A stretch of DNA of 64,000 nucleotides from JASJBU01 sp963797085 (GTDB taxonomy: Bacteria > Pseudomonadota > Gammaproteobacteria > Chromatiales > Chromatiaceae), in NCBI GenBank assembly GCA_963797085.1, contig CAWCOA010000006.1, forward strand, positions 310,001 through 374,000. The letters are read 5' to 3'. Position 1 is the stretch's first letter. Every line of letters begins with the position of its first letter. A program made the translations under genes and the position numbers. The notes beneath the pieces were generated by a model. The model made no database searches. It was not told the DNA's origin and worked only from the letters and a program-made list of their open reading frames with translations. This document shows positions 36,347-46,161 of the stretch, in pieces.

Positions 36347-37624
36347 TCAGGCAGGCTTCATTAGCTGCGAAATTTTATTCGCCACCGCCTGGATGCTGGA
36401 TTCCGAAAAATTCTTCCAGGAGCCGTGAGTAAAGTAGTGATGGTAGAGATAATAAAGGAGTTGTTGGTTTTTTTCTTTATCTACGGGGGTGGATAAGGCG
36501 CTTTTGATGGCTTGGGGAAGCATGGACAGATTGTTTACGTGATGCACTACTTCAGGAACATTATAAAAATTATCCCCCAGGGTAATGACCGGCTTTTCAT
36601 GGATTAATGCTTCCACGCCAACGGTGGAATTGATCGTGATGATCAGACTTGCAGACTGTATCAGTTGGTTGGATGGATAATCCTTGAGAAAAATGACATC
36701 GGGAAAACGTTTCACTAAATCGGAGTAATCCACATTGTTCACATCGGCGGGGTGGAGTTTGACAACGATTTTATAATCATCGGCGACTGTTTTTACCGCT
36801 GCATGGCATTCGGACAGAAACAATGCCATGTCGTTACCTACCAGTGGAGAGTAAAGAAGCAGTTGGCTGTCTTTGACCACCTGGAAAGGTATGAAGATAG
36901 TTTTATCAGGTAACACCGCTGGATTGGATGAAATATTCTTATTCAGGTTTTTCGGCGATTTAAGGTCTGTTTCCCTGAGATTGCTGAGTTCGCCAGAGAC
37001 TCTTGAAAACAATGATGCCTTAACCTTGTTAGGGTTGTCGGTATATTTAAAGGGGGTATTGTTTCGGTAGGCGTCAATGAGTTCCTTGAGTTGCCCCAGC
37101 TTGGCGGTTTCCAAATCGACAGTTCGATATTCCCTGGCTATTTTCTCCGTGATAGAGGATGCCTGATTAACGCCCTCGGTATCCAATTGTATGGTGTTAT
37201 AAAAATAGCCGTTCTCTCCGTATATTGTTTTTAGTCCTTTATCCTGGGCGAGAAGAATCGCAGCGCTGGATACGAGACCACTGCCGTTCCAGAGAAAAAT
37301 GGCATCGATTTGCTGTTGTTCAAGAAATACCTTGAGGGATGGATACAGATGGTTGAGCTTTTTTAACAGCTTTTTATTATCAGGATTTTCCGCCAAGATT
37401 TTTTTGTTTAGGATTTCGCTTTTAATTTCATCAGGGATATTGGCTGGGTTTGCTGAAGTCTGTTCTTTCGGGTACACAGCCAGTCCCAATCTGTCTGCGA
37501 TGCTCCAGGGTTTCGGTTTGGTGCAATAAAAGACGGCCGAGATATCCGGCTCAAGTTGCTTGCTTACAGCAGAAAAAAAGCTTACAAGATTGGTTCCAAG
37601 ATCAATAAAGGCTATTTTAATCAT
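36347..37624 (-). CDS. Capsule polysaccharide biosynthesis protein, KpsS/KpsC-like
   Basis: 425 aa. GENGYFYNTIQLDTEGVNQASS, VKLHPAD and the C-terminal TINSTVGVEALIHEKPVITLGDNFY match the Capsule_synth (KpsC/KpsS/LipB) family of beta-Kdo transferases. These build the Kdo linker on the lipid anchor of group 2 capsules, or act on related phosphoglycan systems. The gene is visibly richer in A/T and Lys/Asn codons than its neighbours, which suggests acquisition from outside. It is the first gene of the minus-strand island and is divergent from the GT9 gene. Confidence 0.8.
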   Translation of the reverse strand: MIKIAFIDLGTNLVSFFSAVSKQLEPDISAVFYCTKPKPWSIADRLGLAVYPKEQTSANPANIPDEIKSEILNKKILAENPDNKKLLKKLNHLYPSLKVFLEQQQIDAIFLWNGSGLVSSAAILLAQDKGLKTIYGENGYFYNTIQLDTEGVNQASSITEKIAREYRTVDLETAKLGQLKELIDAYRNNTPFKYTDNPNKVKASLFSRVSGELSNLRETDLKSPKNLNKNISSNPAVLPDKTIFIPFQVVKDSQLLLYSPLVGNDMALFLSECHAAVKTVADDYKIVVKLHPADVNNVDYSDLVKRFPDVIFLKDYPSNQLIQSASLIITINSTVGVEALIHEKPVITLGDNFYNVPEVVHHVNNLSMLPQAIKSALSTPVDKEKNQQLLYYLYHHYFTHGSWKNFSESSIQAVANKISQLMKPA

Positions 37625-37783
37625 CGCTATATCAGCAAAAGATCTTGCGTCGCTTGCATGAAAAAGCTTTTTCTCTACAGGTCTTGATTACCATATAATG
37701 CGGGTCTAACTCCTGAGTGATATTTAATCTTGCACGGGAGGTTTCCCAAAAGTGCATTATCAGCCCTCAATGGTACCAAGAAC

Positions 37784-38855
37784 TTGTCAGCCGGGACAAA
37801 AGATCCTTTCAGCATCGTTATTATTCGCCTCAGCGCCATTGGTGATATCGTCTTTGCATCGCCTTTGATTAGTGCCCTGCGTCAGCGCTACCCAGATGCG
37901 CATATTGCCTGGCTTGTGCAGCCTGAACAGCGATCTCTGCTGGAACTGCATGAGGGTCTCGATGAAGTGATCGTATGGCCACGCAGCCTGTGGCGCGGAC
38001 TCTTAAAGAGTGGTCGAGTGGCGCGAGTTGGGGTCGGAAATCCTGCGTTTTCGGCGGCTCTTGCGAAGTCACCGGTTTGATATGGCAATTGATCTTCAGG
38101 GGCTGATGAAGAGTGGAATTCTGGCCTGGCTATCCGGTGCAAAAGAACGGATTGGCTTGGGTTCCAGGGAAGGCAGCCAGTGGTTGATGACCCGGGTGAT
38201 CAAGCGTGGCGGCGAGCCGAAACGCATCGGTTCCGAGTATCACTATCTAGCGCAACAACTGGATCTGCCCGCAGAGCCCTTTGAGATGCGGGTTGTGCTC
38301 AGCGAGTCTGACGAGCAATACGCCAGGGACCTGATCGAAGCAGAGCAATTAGAAGCGGGCTATGTCGTTATCTGTCCCTTCACGACCAGGCCCCAGAAAC
38401 ATTGGTTTGAGGAGCAGTGGATCGAATTGATACCCCGTCTGCAAGCCTTACATGGAGTTTCAGTTGCCATGCTTGGCGGTCCAGGGGACAAAGAGGCGGC
38501 TGATCGATTCACCGACAGACTGACCGCCGGTCTGGTCAATCAAGTGGGCGTTACAAGCCTGCGGCAGGCTGCCGCTTTGATCAAACACTCAGCCCTGCTG
38601 ATCGGTGTGGATACCGGCCTGACCCACATGGGCATAGCCTTCAACCGCCCGACGCTCTGCCTGTTCGGTTCCACCTGTCCCTATCTGGATACCACTCACG
38701 ACAACGCGCTGGTGCTCTACCATAAGATGGATTGCTCGCCCTGCAAGCGCAATCCAACCTGTGAAGGGCGCTTTGATTGCATGCGCGCGATCAGTGTGGA
38801 TGAAGTGCTGGGTAAGGCTAATCATCTGTTGCCTGCCGGTAGTGAAACCCGATGA
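37784..38855 (+). pseudogene. ADP-heptose:LPS heptosyltransferase-like GT9, frameshifted
   Basis: Start is uncertain: TTG at 37784 gives MSAGTKDPFSIVIIRLSAIGDIVFASPLI, the GT9 opening; TTG 37730 is the longer choice and no in-frame ATG exists. After RSLWRGLLKSGR the frame must shift +1 near 38010-38025 to continue WRELGSEILRFRRLLRSHRFDMAIDLQG. The C-terminal half keeps CPFTTRPQKHW, GVDTGLTHMGIAFNRPTLCLFG and a Cys-rich tail (CSPCKRNPTCEGRFDCM), as in WaaF/WaaC/WaaQ-type heptosyltransferases acting on the LPS inner core. The stop overlaps the next gene's ATG (ATGA). Confidence 0.82.
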
Positions 38856-39944
38856 AGGTCATTACATGTCGAAGCGGGCAGGCATCTGTATGGCGGCGCG
38901 CGGCAGGTCGTCTACCTGGTTGCAGGGCTGGAGCGGCGTGGTATTCAGTGCGTGTTGGTGTGCAGTAAAGGCAGCGCGATTGCCGATACTCTGCGGCAAC
39001 AGGTGAGTGCTTTGTATGAGATCCGGATGTCGGGAGACCTGGACCTGGGGCTGATCTGGCGGCTGATGCGGATTATCAAACGCGAGCGTCCCGATATCGT
39101 GCATCTGCACAGCCGTCGCGGTGCGGAGATCATGGGAGGACTTGCGGCGCGCCTGACAGGGGTCAAGGTGGTGCTCTCCAGGCGAGTCGACAATCCTGAG
39201 CCGCCTGTCTGGGTGCGCTGGAAATACCGGCTCTATCAGCGGGTGATCACCATTTCCGAGGGCATTTACCGTGTGCTGCTGGATGAGGGTGTGGAGCCGG
39301 CCAAATTGGTCTGTGTGCGCAGTGCCGTCGGTCCTGAATCCTTTGAGCAGGAGTGCGACAGGGCTTGGTTTCACGAGGCCTTCGGCTTGAGTGACAATAC
39401 AACGACCCTGGCAGTGGTCGCCCAGCTCATTCCCCGCAAGGGACATCGTTTCCTGCTGCATGCCATGCCGGCTCTGCTTAAGGCCTTTCCGGATCTGCGG
39501 CTGTTGTTGTTTGGTCAGGGACCGCTGGAGGACGAGCTGAAGAGGCAGGTGGATGAAATGGGTCTGCAAGGTCAGATCACCTTTGCCGGATTCAGAACCG
39601 ACCTCGCGAAAATTCTTCCCTGTCTCGACCTGGTTGTGCACCCCGCACTCATGGAAGGCCTGGGGATCTCTCTGCTACAGGCAGCCGCCGCCGGGGTGCC
39701 TATCGTAGCGGTGAATGCGGGCGGCATGCCGGAAGCGGTGCGGGATGGCCGCAACGGCCTGCTGGTGCCGGCGGGGGATACGCCGGCGCTGATCCATGCC
39801 ATCAGCCGACTGTTGTCGGACCCGTCCCTGAGAGTGCGTATGGGACAAGCCGGCAAGGTATTAGTGGCCAGCGAATTCTCCGTCGATCGCATGGTGGAAG
39901 GTAATCTGCAGGTCTACCAAGAGGTTTGTTCTGCCGATGACTAA
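38852..39944 (+). pseudogene. GT4 glycosyltransferase with frameshift just after the start
   Basis: The expected ATG at 38852 overlaps the GT9 stop, but after ATG AAG one extra base (38856-38864) moves the frame. Removing one G gives MKSLHVEAGRHLYGGARQVVYL, a proper GT4 N-terminus. From there to 39944 the frame is open, with SRRGAEIMGGLAARLTGVKVV, AQLIPRKGHRFLLHAM and HPALMEGLGISLLQAAAAGVPIVAVNAGG. No ATG, GTG or TTG start lies in the open frame before about 38952, so the intact protein is unlikely to be made without frameshifting. A shortened product from 38952 would lose about 30 residues. Confidence 0.8.
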
Positions 39945-41001
39945 GATCCACAGCCTGCAGATCATCGGCAGCAAGGCCTTTGGAGGCGCCGAGCGCTGGT
40001 TTCAGCGTTTCTCCCTGGCCCTGGCGGAGCTTGGACATCCGACGGAACTGGCCGTACGCCGTGGCTACGGACTGGACGAGGATATCTGGCAGGGGTTGAG
40101 TCGTCATGCCATGCCGATGCGAACTGTCTGGGACCCGCTGTCCCGCCGCGATATCTCCCGCCTCATCCACCGTCTGCAGCCTGATATCGTGCAGACTTAC
40201 ATGGGGCGGGCAACCCGTCTGACACACCTGAAACCGGGTGCAGGGGTGGTGCATATCGCGCGACTAGGCGGTTATTACAAGCTCGACGCTTACCGCCATG
40301 CACATGCCTGGATCGGCAATACCCAAGGGATCTGCGAATACCTGCGGGACAACGGCTTTCCTGGCGAGAGGGTTTTCCAACTCTACAATTTTTTTGAGCC
40401 TCCCACTCTCACTGGAGAAACCGCGCAACGTGCGACATGGGGACTTCCGGAGGATGCCTGGGTGCTGATGACGCCCGGCCGCATGATACCGGTGAAGGGT
40501 CAGCAATATCTGTTGCAGGCGATGGGTCGATTGCCCAGGGAAATTGCCGGGCGTCCTCTGTGGCTGATGGTCCTGGGGGATGGTCCGCTGGCGGCATCGC
40601 TGCGGGAGCAGGCGCGGCAACTGGAGCTGGCTGAGCGGGTGATCTGGGCCGGCTGGCAGCCGGACCCGGCGCCGTTCTATCGCCTGGCGGACATGATCGT
40701 CTTCCCATCCCTGGACCGGGAGACCTTTGGCAATGTGATCCTCGAGGCCTGGGGCTTCGGCAAACCTCTAGCGACCACCGCGTTTCGCGGCGCCCGGGAG
40801 ATCGTGCAACACGGGGAAGATGCGCTGATGACGCCCTGTGAAGAACCGATGGCCCTGGCGGCTTCCATCCGGCAGTTGTGTGAAGATCCCACATTGGCGC
40901 GATCATTGGTGGCCAAGGGGCAGCGGCGCTTGACGCAGGACTTCTCCAGAGCAGAGGTCATGCGACAATACATTGAACTCTATACCCGATTGGTTGGCTG
41001 A
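39937..41001 (+). CDS. Glycosyltransferase, GT4 family (LPS region)
   Basis: 354 aa, intact, overlapping the previous gene by 8 bp. N-terminal IIGSKAFGGAERWFQRFSLALAELGHP. The donor domain has LMTPGRMIPVKGQQYLLQAM, VIWAGWQPDPAPFYRLADMIVFPS and RETFGNVILEAWGFGKPLATT. Probably adds a sugar to the LPS core or O-unit on the cytoplasmic face of the inner membrane. Substrate unknown. Confidence 0.9.
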   Translation: MTKIHSLQIIGSKAFGGAERWFQRFSLALAELGHPTELAVRRGYGLDEDIWQGLSRHAMPMRTVWDPLSRRDISRLIHRLQPDIVQTYMGRATRLTHLKPGAGVVHIARLGGYYKLDAYRHAHAWIGNTQGICEYLRDNGFPGERVFQLYNFFEPPTLTGETAQRATWGLPEDAWVLMTPGRMIPVKGQQYLLQAMGRLPREIAGRPLWLMVLGDGPLAASLREQARQLELAERVIWAGWQPDPAPFYRLADMIVFPSLDRETFGNVILEAWGFGKPLATTAFRGAREIVQHGEDALMTPCEEPMALAASIRQLCEDPTLARSLVAKGQRRLTQDFSRAEVMRQYIELYTRLVG

Positions 41002-41019
41002 CATTCTTCTAACAAGTTG

Positions 41020-41766
41020 ATGCAAAACTCAATTTCCATCCTCATGTACCATCAGGTGGGCGATTTCCCAGCCATGCGGGCTCATCGTTCGACCTATTGC
41101 CACTATCGCCGGTTCCAGGCCCAGATGGCCTTCCTAAAGCGTTTCAGATTCAATCTGCTGAGTCTGGATGAGGCCCTGGCCTGTTTGAATGGGGACCGAC
41201 CGATTCCCCCCAGGGCGGTGGTGCTTACCTTTGATGATGGTTATGAGAATTTTTACGAATACGCCTGGCCGGTGCTGCAAGCTTATGGTTTTCCATCCAT
41301 GGTCTATCTGCTCTCCGGACTGCTGGGAGAGGCGTCGAACTGGTTTGCCCAGGATGGCAGGGAAACCCCGTTATTGATGGATCGGGAGCGTATCCTGCAT
41401 CTGCGCAAACTGGGGGTGGATTTCGGCTCCCATGGCGTCAGTCATGTGAAGCTGGCTGAGGTGGATGCCGCGACCGTGCAGCGGGAGGTCAGCGACAGCA
41501 AACAGGAACTGGAGCAGTTGCTGGACGAGGAGGTGCGTCACTTCTGTTACCCCTACGGCAGCCATGACATGACCGCACTGGAGGCGGTGGCGGCGACCGG
41601 CTATCGCTCCGCCGTGACCTGTCAGCGGGCAGCCGCCACCCCGGCGTTCAATCCGCTCCTGCTGCCGCGCAAGGCAATCTCCTACGGCGACAACCTGGCC
41701 GGCTATTTCTGGAAACTGGCGATGAAGGACAAGCCCAAGGGCGAGCCGCTGTGCTGGCGCATTTAA
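41020..41766 (+). CDS. Polysaccharide deacetylase (NodB homology, CE4)
   Basis: 248 aa from ATG at 41020 (TTG 41017 is immediately upstream). Motif 1 LTFDDGYENFYEYAWPVL provides the catalytic and metal Asp; motif 2 FGSHGVSHVKLAEV provides the two His; HFCYPYG is motif 3. No signal peptide is visible, so it probably acts in the cytoplasm or on lipid-linked sugars. It follows the GT4 gene by 18 bp and belongs to the same glycan operon. Target glycan unknown. Confidence 0.9.
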   Translation: MQNSISILMYHQVGDFPAMRAHRSTYCHYRRFQAQMAFLKRFRFNLLSLDEALACLNGDRPIPPRAVVLTFDDGYENFYEYAWPVLQAYGFPSMVYLLSGLLGEASNWFAQDGRETPLLMDRERILHLRKLGVDFGSHGVSHVKLAEVDAATVQREVSDSKQELEQLLDEEVRHFCYPYGSHDMTALEAVAATGYRSAVTCQRAAATPAFNPLLLPRKAISYGDNLAGYFWKLAMKDKPKGEPLCWRI

Positions 41767-41919
41767 CCCCAAAGTCGCGCACCCGGAGGTGGTCAGATCG
41801 TGCGAGGGTACGTCCAGCAGTTCGATGAGGAACGTTGTTGCTTGAAAATGTACTGAAAATACCACTTTATATTCAGTGCATTATGAATGGTTTGCTGTGT
41901 CCGGGTGCGGCTTTGGGGG

Positions 41920-42834
41920 TTAGTAAGGATCGGGCATGCCCTTGCGCTTTTTGAAACGGCGGTGGGTCCAGAGATACTGCTCCGGTGACTTCCGCACCTG
42001 CTGTTCGATCAAGCCGTTGATGCGAGTCGCATCCAGCTGTGGGTCAGCCGAGGGAAAGTCTGTCAGGGGCGGTTGGATCACAAGCCGGAAACCCTGAGTG
42101 CCGGGCAGCCGGTGGCAGTTGAACATCAACACCGGTGCCCCGGAGATCTTCACCAGACGCGAGGTGCCGGTATGGGTCGAGGCGGGAATCCCGAAAAACG
42201 GCGCGAGGGTGCTGCCGGGGCCCTTGAAACTCTGATCGGCGGCGTACCAGATCGGCTGGTTTTTCTTCAGGGTGCGGATCGTCAGGCGCAGGTCTTCGCG
42301 GGGAATGGTGGCGATGAAGTTGCGCTGCCGATTGCGGCTGAAGGCCCACTCGATGACCGGGTTTTCATGTCGACGGTACATCACGGCAGTGGGGTGGCGC
42401 ATGGCGAACAGTCGTCCGGAGATCTCCAGGTCGGTGAAGTGGCTGCCGAGGATCAGCGCCCCACGCCCCTGTTGCAGGGCCTCTTCCAGGTGTTCGTAGC
42501 CCTCTGTGTGCAGCAATGGACGCAGTTTTTCCTCATTCGCCCACCAGGCGAAGCCGGTCAGAATAAGGCCGATGCCGATGGCCTCGAAATGTGCCTTGAC
42601 CAATTGTTGCCGTGCGGCCGCGTCCAGTTCAGGAAAGCAGAGCTCGATGTTTACCTGTGCAATCCTTCGACGCCGTTTGCCCAGGCGATAGGCCAGGCGG
42701 CCGAGCAGGGTTCCCAGGTTGAGTGCGGCACTGTATGGAAGTAGTTTGCCTGCCAGCCAAAGCAGCAGTAATCCGAACCAGCTGGGCCAGTAGCGGGGGG
42801 CTGCGATATGGAGTTTTTTTCGCTGTGCCATCAA
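41920..42834 (-). CDS. lpxL: Lipid A late acyltransferase (LpxL/HtrB type)
   Basis: 304 aa. One N-terminal TM helix (YWPSWFGLLLLWLAGKLLPY) anchors the protein. The HX4E catalytic motif lies in ILGSHFTDLEISGRL (about residue 130), followed by YRRHENPVIEW and QSFKGPGSTLAPFFG. It transfers a secondary acyl chain to Kdo2-lipid IVA. It is divergent from hldE across 91 bp and alone on the minus strand within the LPS region. Choice between LpxL and LpxP/LpxM cannot be made with certainty. Confidence 0.92.
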   Translation of the reverse strand: MMAQRKKLHIAAPRYWPSWFGLLLLWLAGKLLPYSAALNLGTLLGRLAYRLGKRRRRIAQVNIELCFPELDAAARQQLVKAHFEAIGIGLILTGFAWWANEEKLRPLLHTEGYEHLEEALQQGRGALILGSHFTDLEISGRLFAMRHPTAVMYRRHENPVIEWAFSRNRQRNFIATIPREDLRLTIRTLKKNQPIWYAADQSFKGPGSTLAPFFGIPASTHTGTSRLVKISGAPVLMFNCHRLPGTQGFRLVIQPPLTDFPSADPQLDATRINGLIEQQVRKSPEQYLWTHRRFKKRKGMPDPY

Positions 42835-42925
42835 GCTAAGAATCGAGTGAATCTGGGATTTTTCTTGTTCAGTCTTGACTGGACCCCTAATATAAGCTGT
42901 TTAACTTAGCTTTGTTAACTGTTTG

Positions 42926-44353
42926 ATGCAATTTCAACTTCCGGATTTCAAATCCGCCCGGGTACTGGTCGTCGGCGACCTGATGCTTGACCGCTATTGG
43001 CAGGGTCCCGCAGCAAGAATCTCGCCGGAGGCCCCGGTGCCTGTGGTACGGGTGGATGAGACCGAGGAGCGCCCCGGCGGCGGTGCCAATGTGGCGCTTA
43101 ATATGACCCGGCTGGGTGTGAGTGTGGTGCTGGGCGGATTGGTCGGCGACGATGAAGCAGGCAGGTCCCTTGAGAATCAGCTGCAGGCGGCTGGTGTGGA
43201 TTGCCATTTTCAACGGGAAGCCGCGCTGCCGACGATCACCAAACTGCGGGTGCTCAGTCAGCATCAGCAGCTGATCCGACTCGATTTTGAAAAGCCCTTC
43301 AATGCAGTCAATGTTTCGTCCATGGAGCAGCAGTGCCTGGCAGCGCTCACCGGCTGTGGCACTTTGATCCTCTCAGATTATGCCAAGGGTACATTGCAGA
43401 ATCCCCAATGCTTCATTCAGGCGGCTAGACAACTGCAAATTCCAGTATTGGTGGATCCCAAAGGCAGTGATTTCGAACGTTATCGGGGCGCGACGCTGCT
43501 GACTCCCAACCTGCGGGAGTTCGAAGCGGTGATGGGGGGCAGTGCAACCGATCAGGAACTCATCGATAAGGGCGAACAGCTGCGCCGGGATCTCGATCTG
43601 CAGGCCTTGCTGATCACCCTCAGTGAGCGTGGCATGCTGCTGCTGCAGGAGGGCCGCAATGCGCTGCATCTGCCGACCCGCGCCCGTGAGGTGTTCGATG
43701 TGACCGGCGCGGGTGATACGGTGATTGGGGTGCTGGCCGCAGGGGTAGCAGCCGGTATGGAAATGTCGGATGCAGCAGGCCTGGCCAATCTCGCTGCCGG
43801 TCTGATGGTGGGTAAGCTGGGTGCCGGCAGCGTAACTCCTGAGGAACTGAAGGGGGCCTTACGACAGCACGGCGACTGGAGCAGCATTCTCAGCCGTGAT
43901 GAACTTAAACAGGCAGTCCGGGAAGCCCGCTACCAGGGAGCACGGATCGTCATGACCAATGGCTGTTTCGATATCCTGCACGAGGGACATGTCAGCTATC
44001 TGCAGCAGGCCCGCAAACTGGGTGACCGGTTGGTCGTCGCGGTGAATGACGATGCCTCGGTGCGGCGGCTGAAGGGTACTGGCCGGCCGGTCAATGGATT
44101 GGCGCAGCGTATGGCAGTGCTGGCAGGTCTGGCATCTGTGGACTGGGTGGTATCGTTCAGCGAAGACACCCCGGAGGCGCTGATCTGTGAAGTTGGCCCC
44201 GATCTGCTGGTGAAAGGGGGCGACTACCGTCCGCAAGAGATTGCCGGCTATGACTGCGTTGTAGCCAATGGCGGCGAGGTGAAGGTGCTCGGTTATCTGG
44301 CCGGACATTCCACCAGCCGCATCGTGGATGCAATTCGCGAGGGCGAAGCATGA
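42926..44353 (+). CDS. hldE: Bifunctional heptose-7-P kinase / heptose-1-P adenylyltransferase
   Basis: 475 aa from ATG 42926. N-terminal PfkB kinase domain (about 1-315): GDLMLDRYWQGPAARISPEAPV, ERPGGGANVALN, and TGAGDTVIGVLAAG with the catalytic Asp. C-terminal adenylyltransferase (about 340-475): TNGCFDILHEGHVSYLQQAR containing the HxGH motif, and LVKGGDY. It makes ADP-heptose for the LPS inner core. Fits the nearby heptosyltransferase and waaA genes. Complete. Confidence 0.96.
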   Translation: MQFQLPDFKSARVLVVGDLMLDRYWQGPAARISPEAPVPVVRVDETEERPGGGANVALNMTRLGVSVVLGGLVGDDEAGRSLENQLQAAGVDCHFQREAALPTITKLRVLSQHQQLIRLDFEKPFNAVNVSSMEQQCLAALTGCGTLILSDYAKGTLQNPQCFIQAARQLQIPVLVDPKGSDFERYRGATLLTPNLREFEAVMGGSATDQELIDKGEQLRRDLDLQALLITLSERGMLLLQEGRNALHLPTRAREVFDVTGAGDTVIGVLAAGVAAGMEMSDAAGLANLAAGLMVGKLGAGSVTPEELKGALRQHGDWSSILSRDELKQAVREARYQGARIVMTNGCFDILHEGHVSYLQQARKLGDRLVVAVNDDASVRRLKGTGRPVNGLAQRMAVLAGLASVDWVVSFSEDTPEALICEVGPDLLVKGGDYRPQEIAGYDCVVANGGEVKVLGYLAGHSTSRIVDAIREGEA

Positions 44354-44402
44354 CCCACGACCCGCATGTCAGTTGTATAGGGGTTGCAAAGGGTGGTCCG
44401 TC

Positions 44403-46145
44403 ATGAGCGGCCGGGAACTCTATCTGCGTCTGCTCCGGCAGGTTCGGCCCTACTGGCGGCAATTCGCCGGCGGCCTGTTTACCATGGTGATATTGGCCAT
44501 GACCGAACCAGCGGTGCCGGTGCTGATGAAACCCTTGTTGGACGGGAGTTTTGTCGACAAGGATCCGGATATCATTTTCTGGTCACCGATTCTGCTGCTC
44601 CTGCTGTTCTCGATTCGCGGGGTCATGAACTTTCTCAGCAGCATCGCTTTCGAATGGGTCTCGGGGCGGGTGGTCCTCGATCTTCGGACCCACATGATCG
44701 AACGCATACTGTCCCTGCCCAACAGCTATTTCGATGCCAACTCCACCGGCAATGTCATCTCCAAGGTGACCTACAATGTGGAGCAGGTCACCATGGCCGC
44801 CACCAAGGTGCTGACCATTCTGGTCAAAGACAGCATCGTCGTGGTTGGGTTGCTGGCCTACATGCTCTATCTCAACTGGATGCTGACCCTGGTGATCTTT
44901 GCAACCATGCCGATCATCGTGGTGGCTGTCAGGTTTCTGGCAAAACGCCTGCGCAGGCTGAGCCTGGCTTTACAGGAGACCGTGGGCGATCTGACTCATG
45001 TGCTGGAGGAGAGTGTGCGCGGCCAGAAGGTGATCAAGATCTTCGCCGGTCAAGATTATGAGAAGCAGCGCTTCGTCAAACAGGCCAACTGGGTACGCCG
45101 CTACAATCTGAAGAACAAGGTTGCTGGCTCTGCCCACATGCCCTTGGTGGAGTTCATCGGTGCTCTGATGATCGCCTTGCTGGTCTATGTGGGCACCCAT
45201 CAGACCGCCATGGGAACGCTCACCGTGGGCGGGTTCGTTTCCTTGATGGTGGCGGTCGGCCTGTTGTTTTCACCCATCAAACGGCTCACCGGCATCAATC
45301 AGCCCCTGCAGCGCGGTTTGGCGGCGGCCCAGACGGTCTTTGCCTTGGTCGATGAGCTGTCGGAAGAAGACAAGGGCAAGATAGAACCCCAGGAGGTGGC
45401 GGGGCGCATCACCTTCGACCGGGTCTCTTTCCATTATGCAAATTCCGAGAGAGAGGTGTTGAGTCGGGTCAGTTTTGAGGTGGAGCCGGGCACCACAGTG
45501 GCGTTGGTGGGCCATTCCGGGGGCGGCAAGACGACCATTGCCAATCTTGTGCCCCGCTTCTATCTGCCGAATGAGGGGCGCGTGCTGATCGATGGGGTGG
45601 ATATCCAGCAGATGACACTGAACGGGCTGCGGCGCTGTCTTTCCTATGTGGGTCAGGAGTCGGTGCTGTTCGATGACACCATCGCCAACAACATCCGTTA
45701 TGGCGCAGTGGGAGATGTGACTGATGAGCAGCTCATCCAGGCCGCCCGGGACGCCCATGCGATGGAATTCATCGAAACCCTGCCGGAGGGATTCGAAACC
45801 ATGATCGGGGAAGATGGGGTCAGGCTCTCCGGCGGGCAGAGGCAGCGCCTGGCCATTGCCAGGGCCTTGATCAAGAATGCCCCTATTCTGTTATTGGACG
45901 AGGCGACTTCGGCACTGGATGCCGAGTCGGAGCAACATGTTCAGGCGGCATTGAATGCCATCACGAAAAACCGCACCACCCTGGTGATTGCGCATCGCCT
46001 TTCGACTATCCAACATGCTGACCGGATTCTGGTGGTCCGGGATGGGACGATTGTCGAAGATGGCCGACATGATCATCTGCTGGCGGAAAAAGGCGAGTAC
46101 TATCAGCTCTGCAAGCATCAGTTCAGCGAAGTGATCAAGTCCTGA
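44403..46145 (+). CDS. msbA: Lipid A flippase, ABC exporter MsbA
   Basis: 580 aa from ATG 44403, preceded by an AAGGGTGG ribosome site; an earlier in-frame start at 44328 would overlap hldE and adds an unlikely hydrophilic tail. Six TM helices in the N-terminal half. The nucleotide-binding domain carries Walker A GHSGGGKTT, signature LSGGQRQRLAIARAL and Walker B ILLLDEATSALD. MsbA is a homodimer that flips lipid A-core across the inner membrane. It sits between hldE and waaA. Confidence 0.96.
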   Translation: MSGRELYLRLLRQVRPYWRQFAGGLFTMVILAMTEPAVPVLMKPLLDGSFVDKDPDIIFWSPILLLLLFSIRGVMNFLSSIAFEWVSGRVVLDLRTHMIERILSLPNSYFDANSTGNVISKVTYNVEQVTMAATKVLTILVKDSIVVVGLLAYMLYLNWMLTLVIFATMPIIVVAVRFLAKRLRRLSLALQETVGDLTHVLEESVRGQKVIKIFAGQDYEKQRFVKQANWVRRYNLKNKVAGSAHMPLVEFIGALMIALLVYVGTHQTAMGTLTVGGFVSLMVAVGLLFSPIKRLTGINQPLQRGLAAAQTVFALVDELSEEDKGKIEPQEVAGRITFDRVSFHYANSEREVLSRVSFEVEPGTTVALVGHSGGGKTTIANLVPRFYLPNEGRVLIDGVDIQQMTLNGLRRCLSYVGQESVLFDDTIANNIRYGAVGDVTDEQLIQAARDAHAMEFIETLPEGFETMIGEDGVRLSGGQRQRLAIARALIKNAPILLLDEATSALDAESEQHVQAALNAITKNRTTLVIAHRLSTIQHADRILVVRDGTIVEDGRHDHLLAEKGEYYQLCKHQFSEVIKS

Positions 46146-46161
46146 CACTTTTGGCCTAAAG

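Noticed and set aside
38862..39641. 259-aa minus-strand open frame over the GT4 gene
   Set aside because: Antisense of a recognisable glycosyltransferase; no motif.
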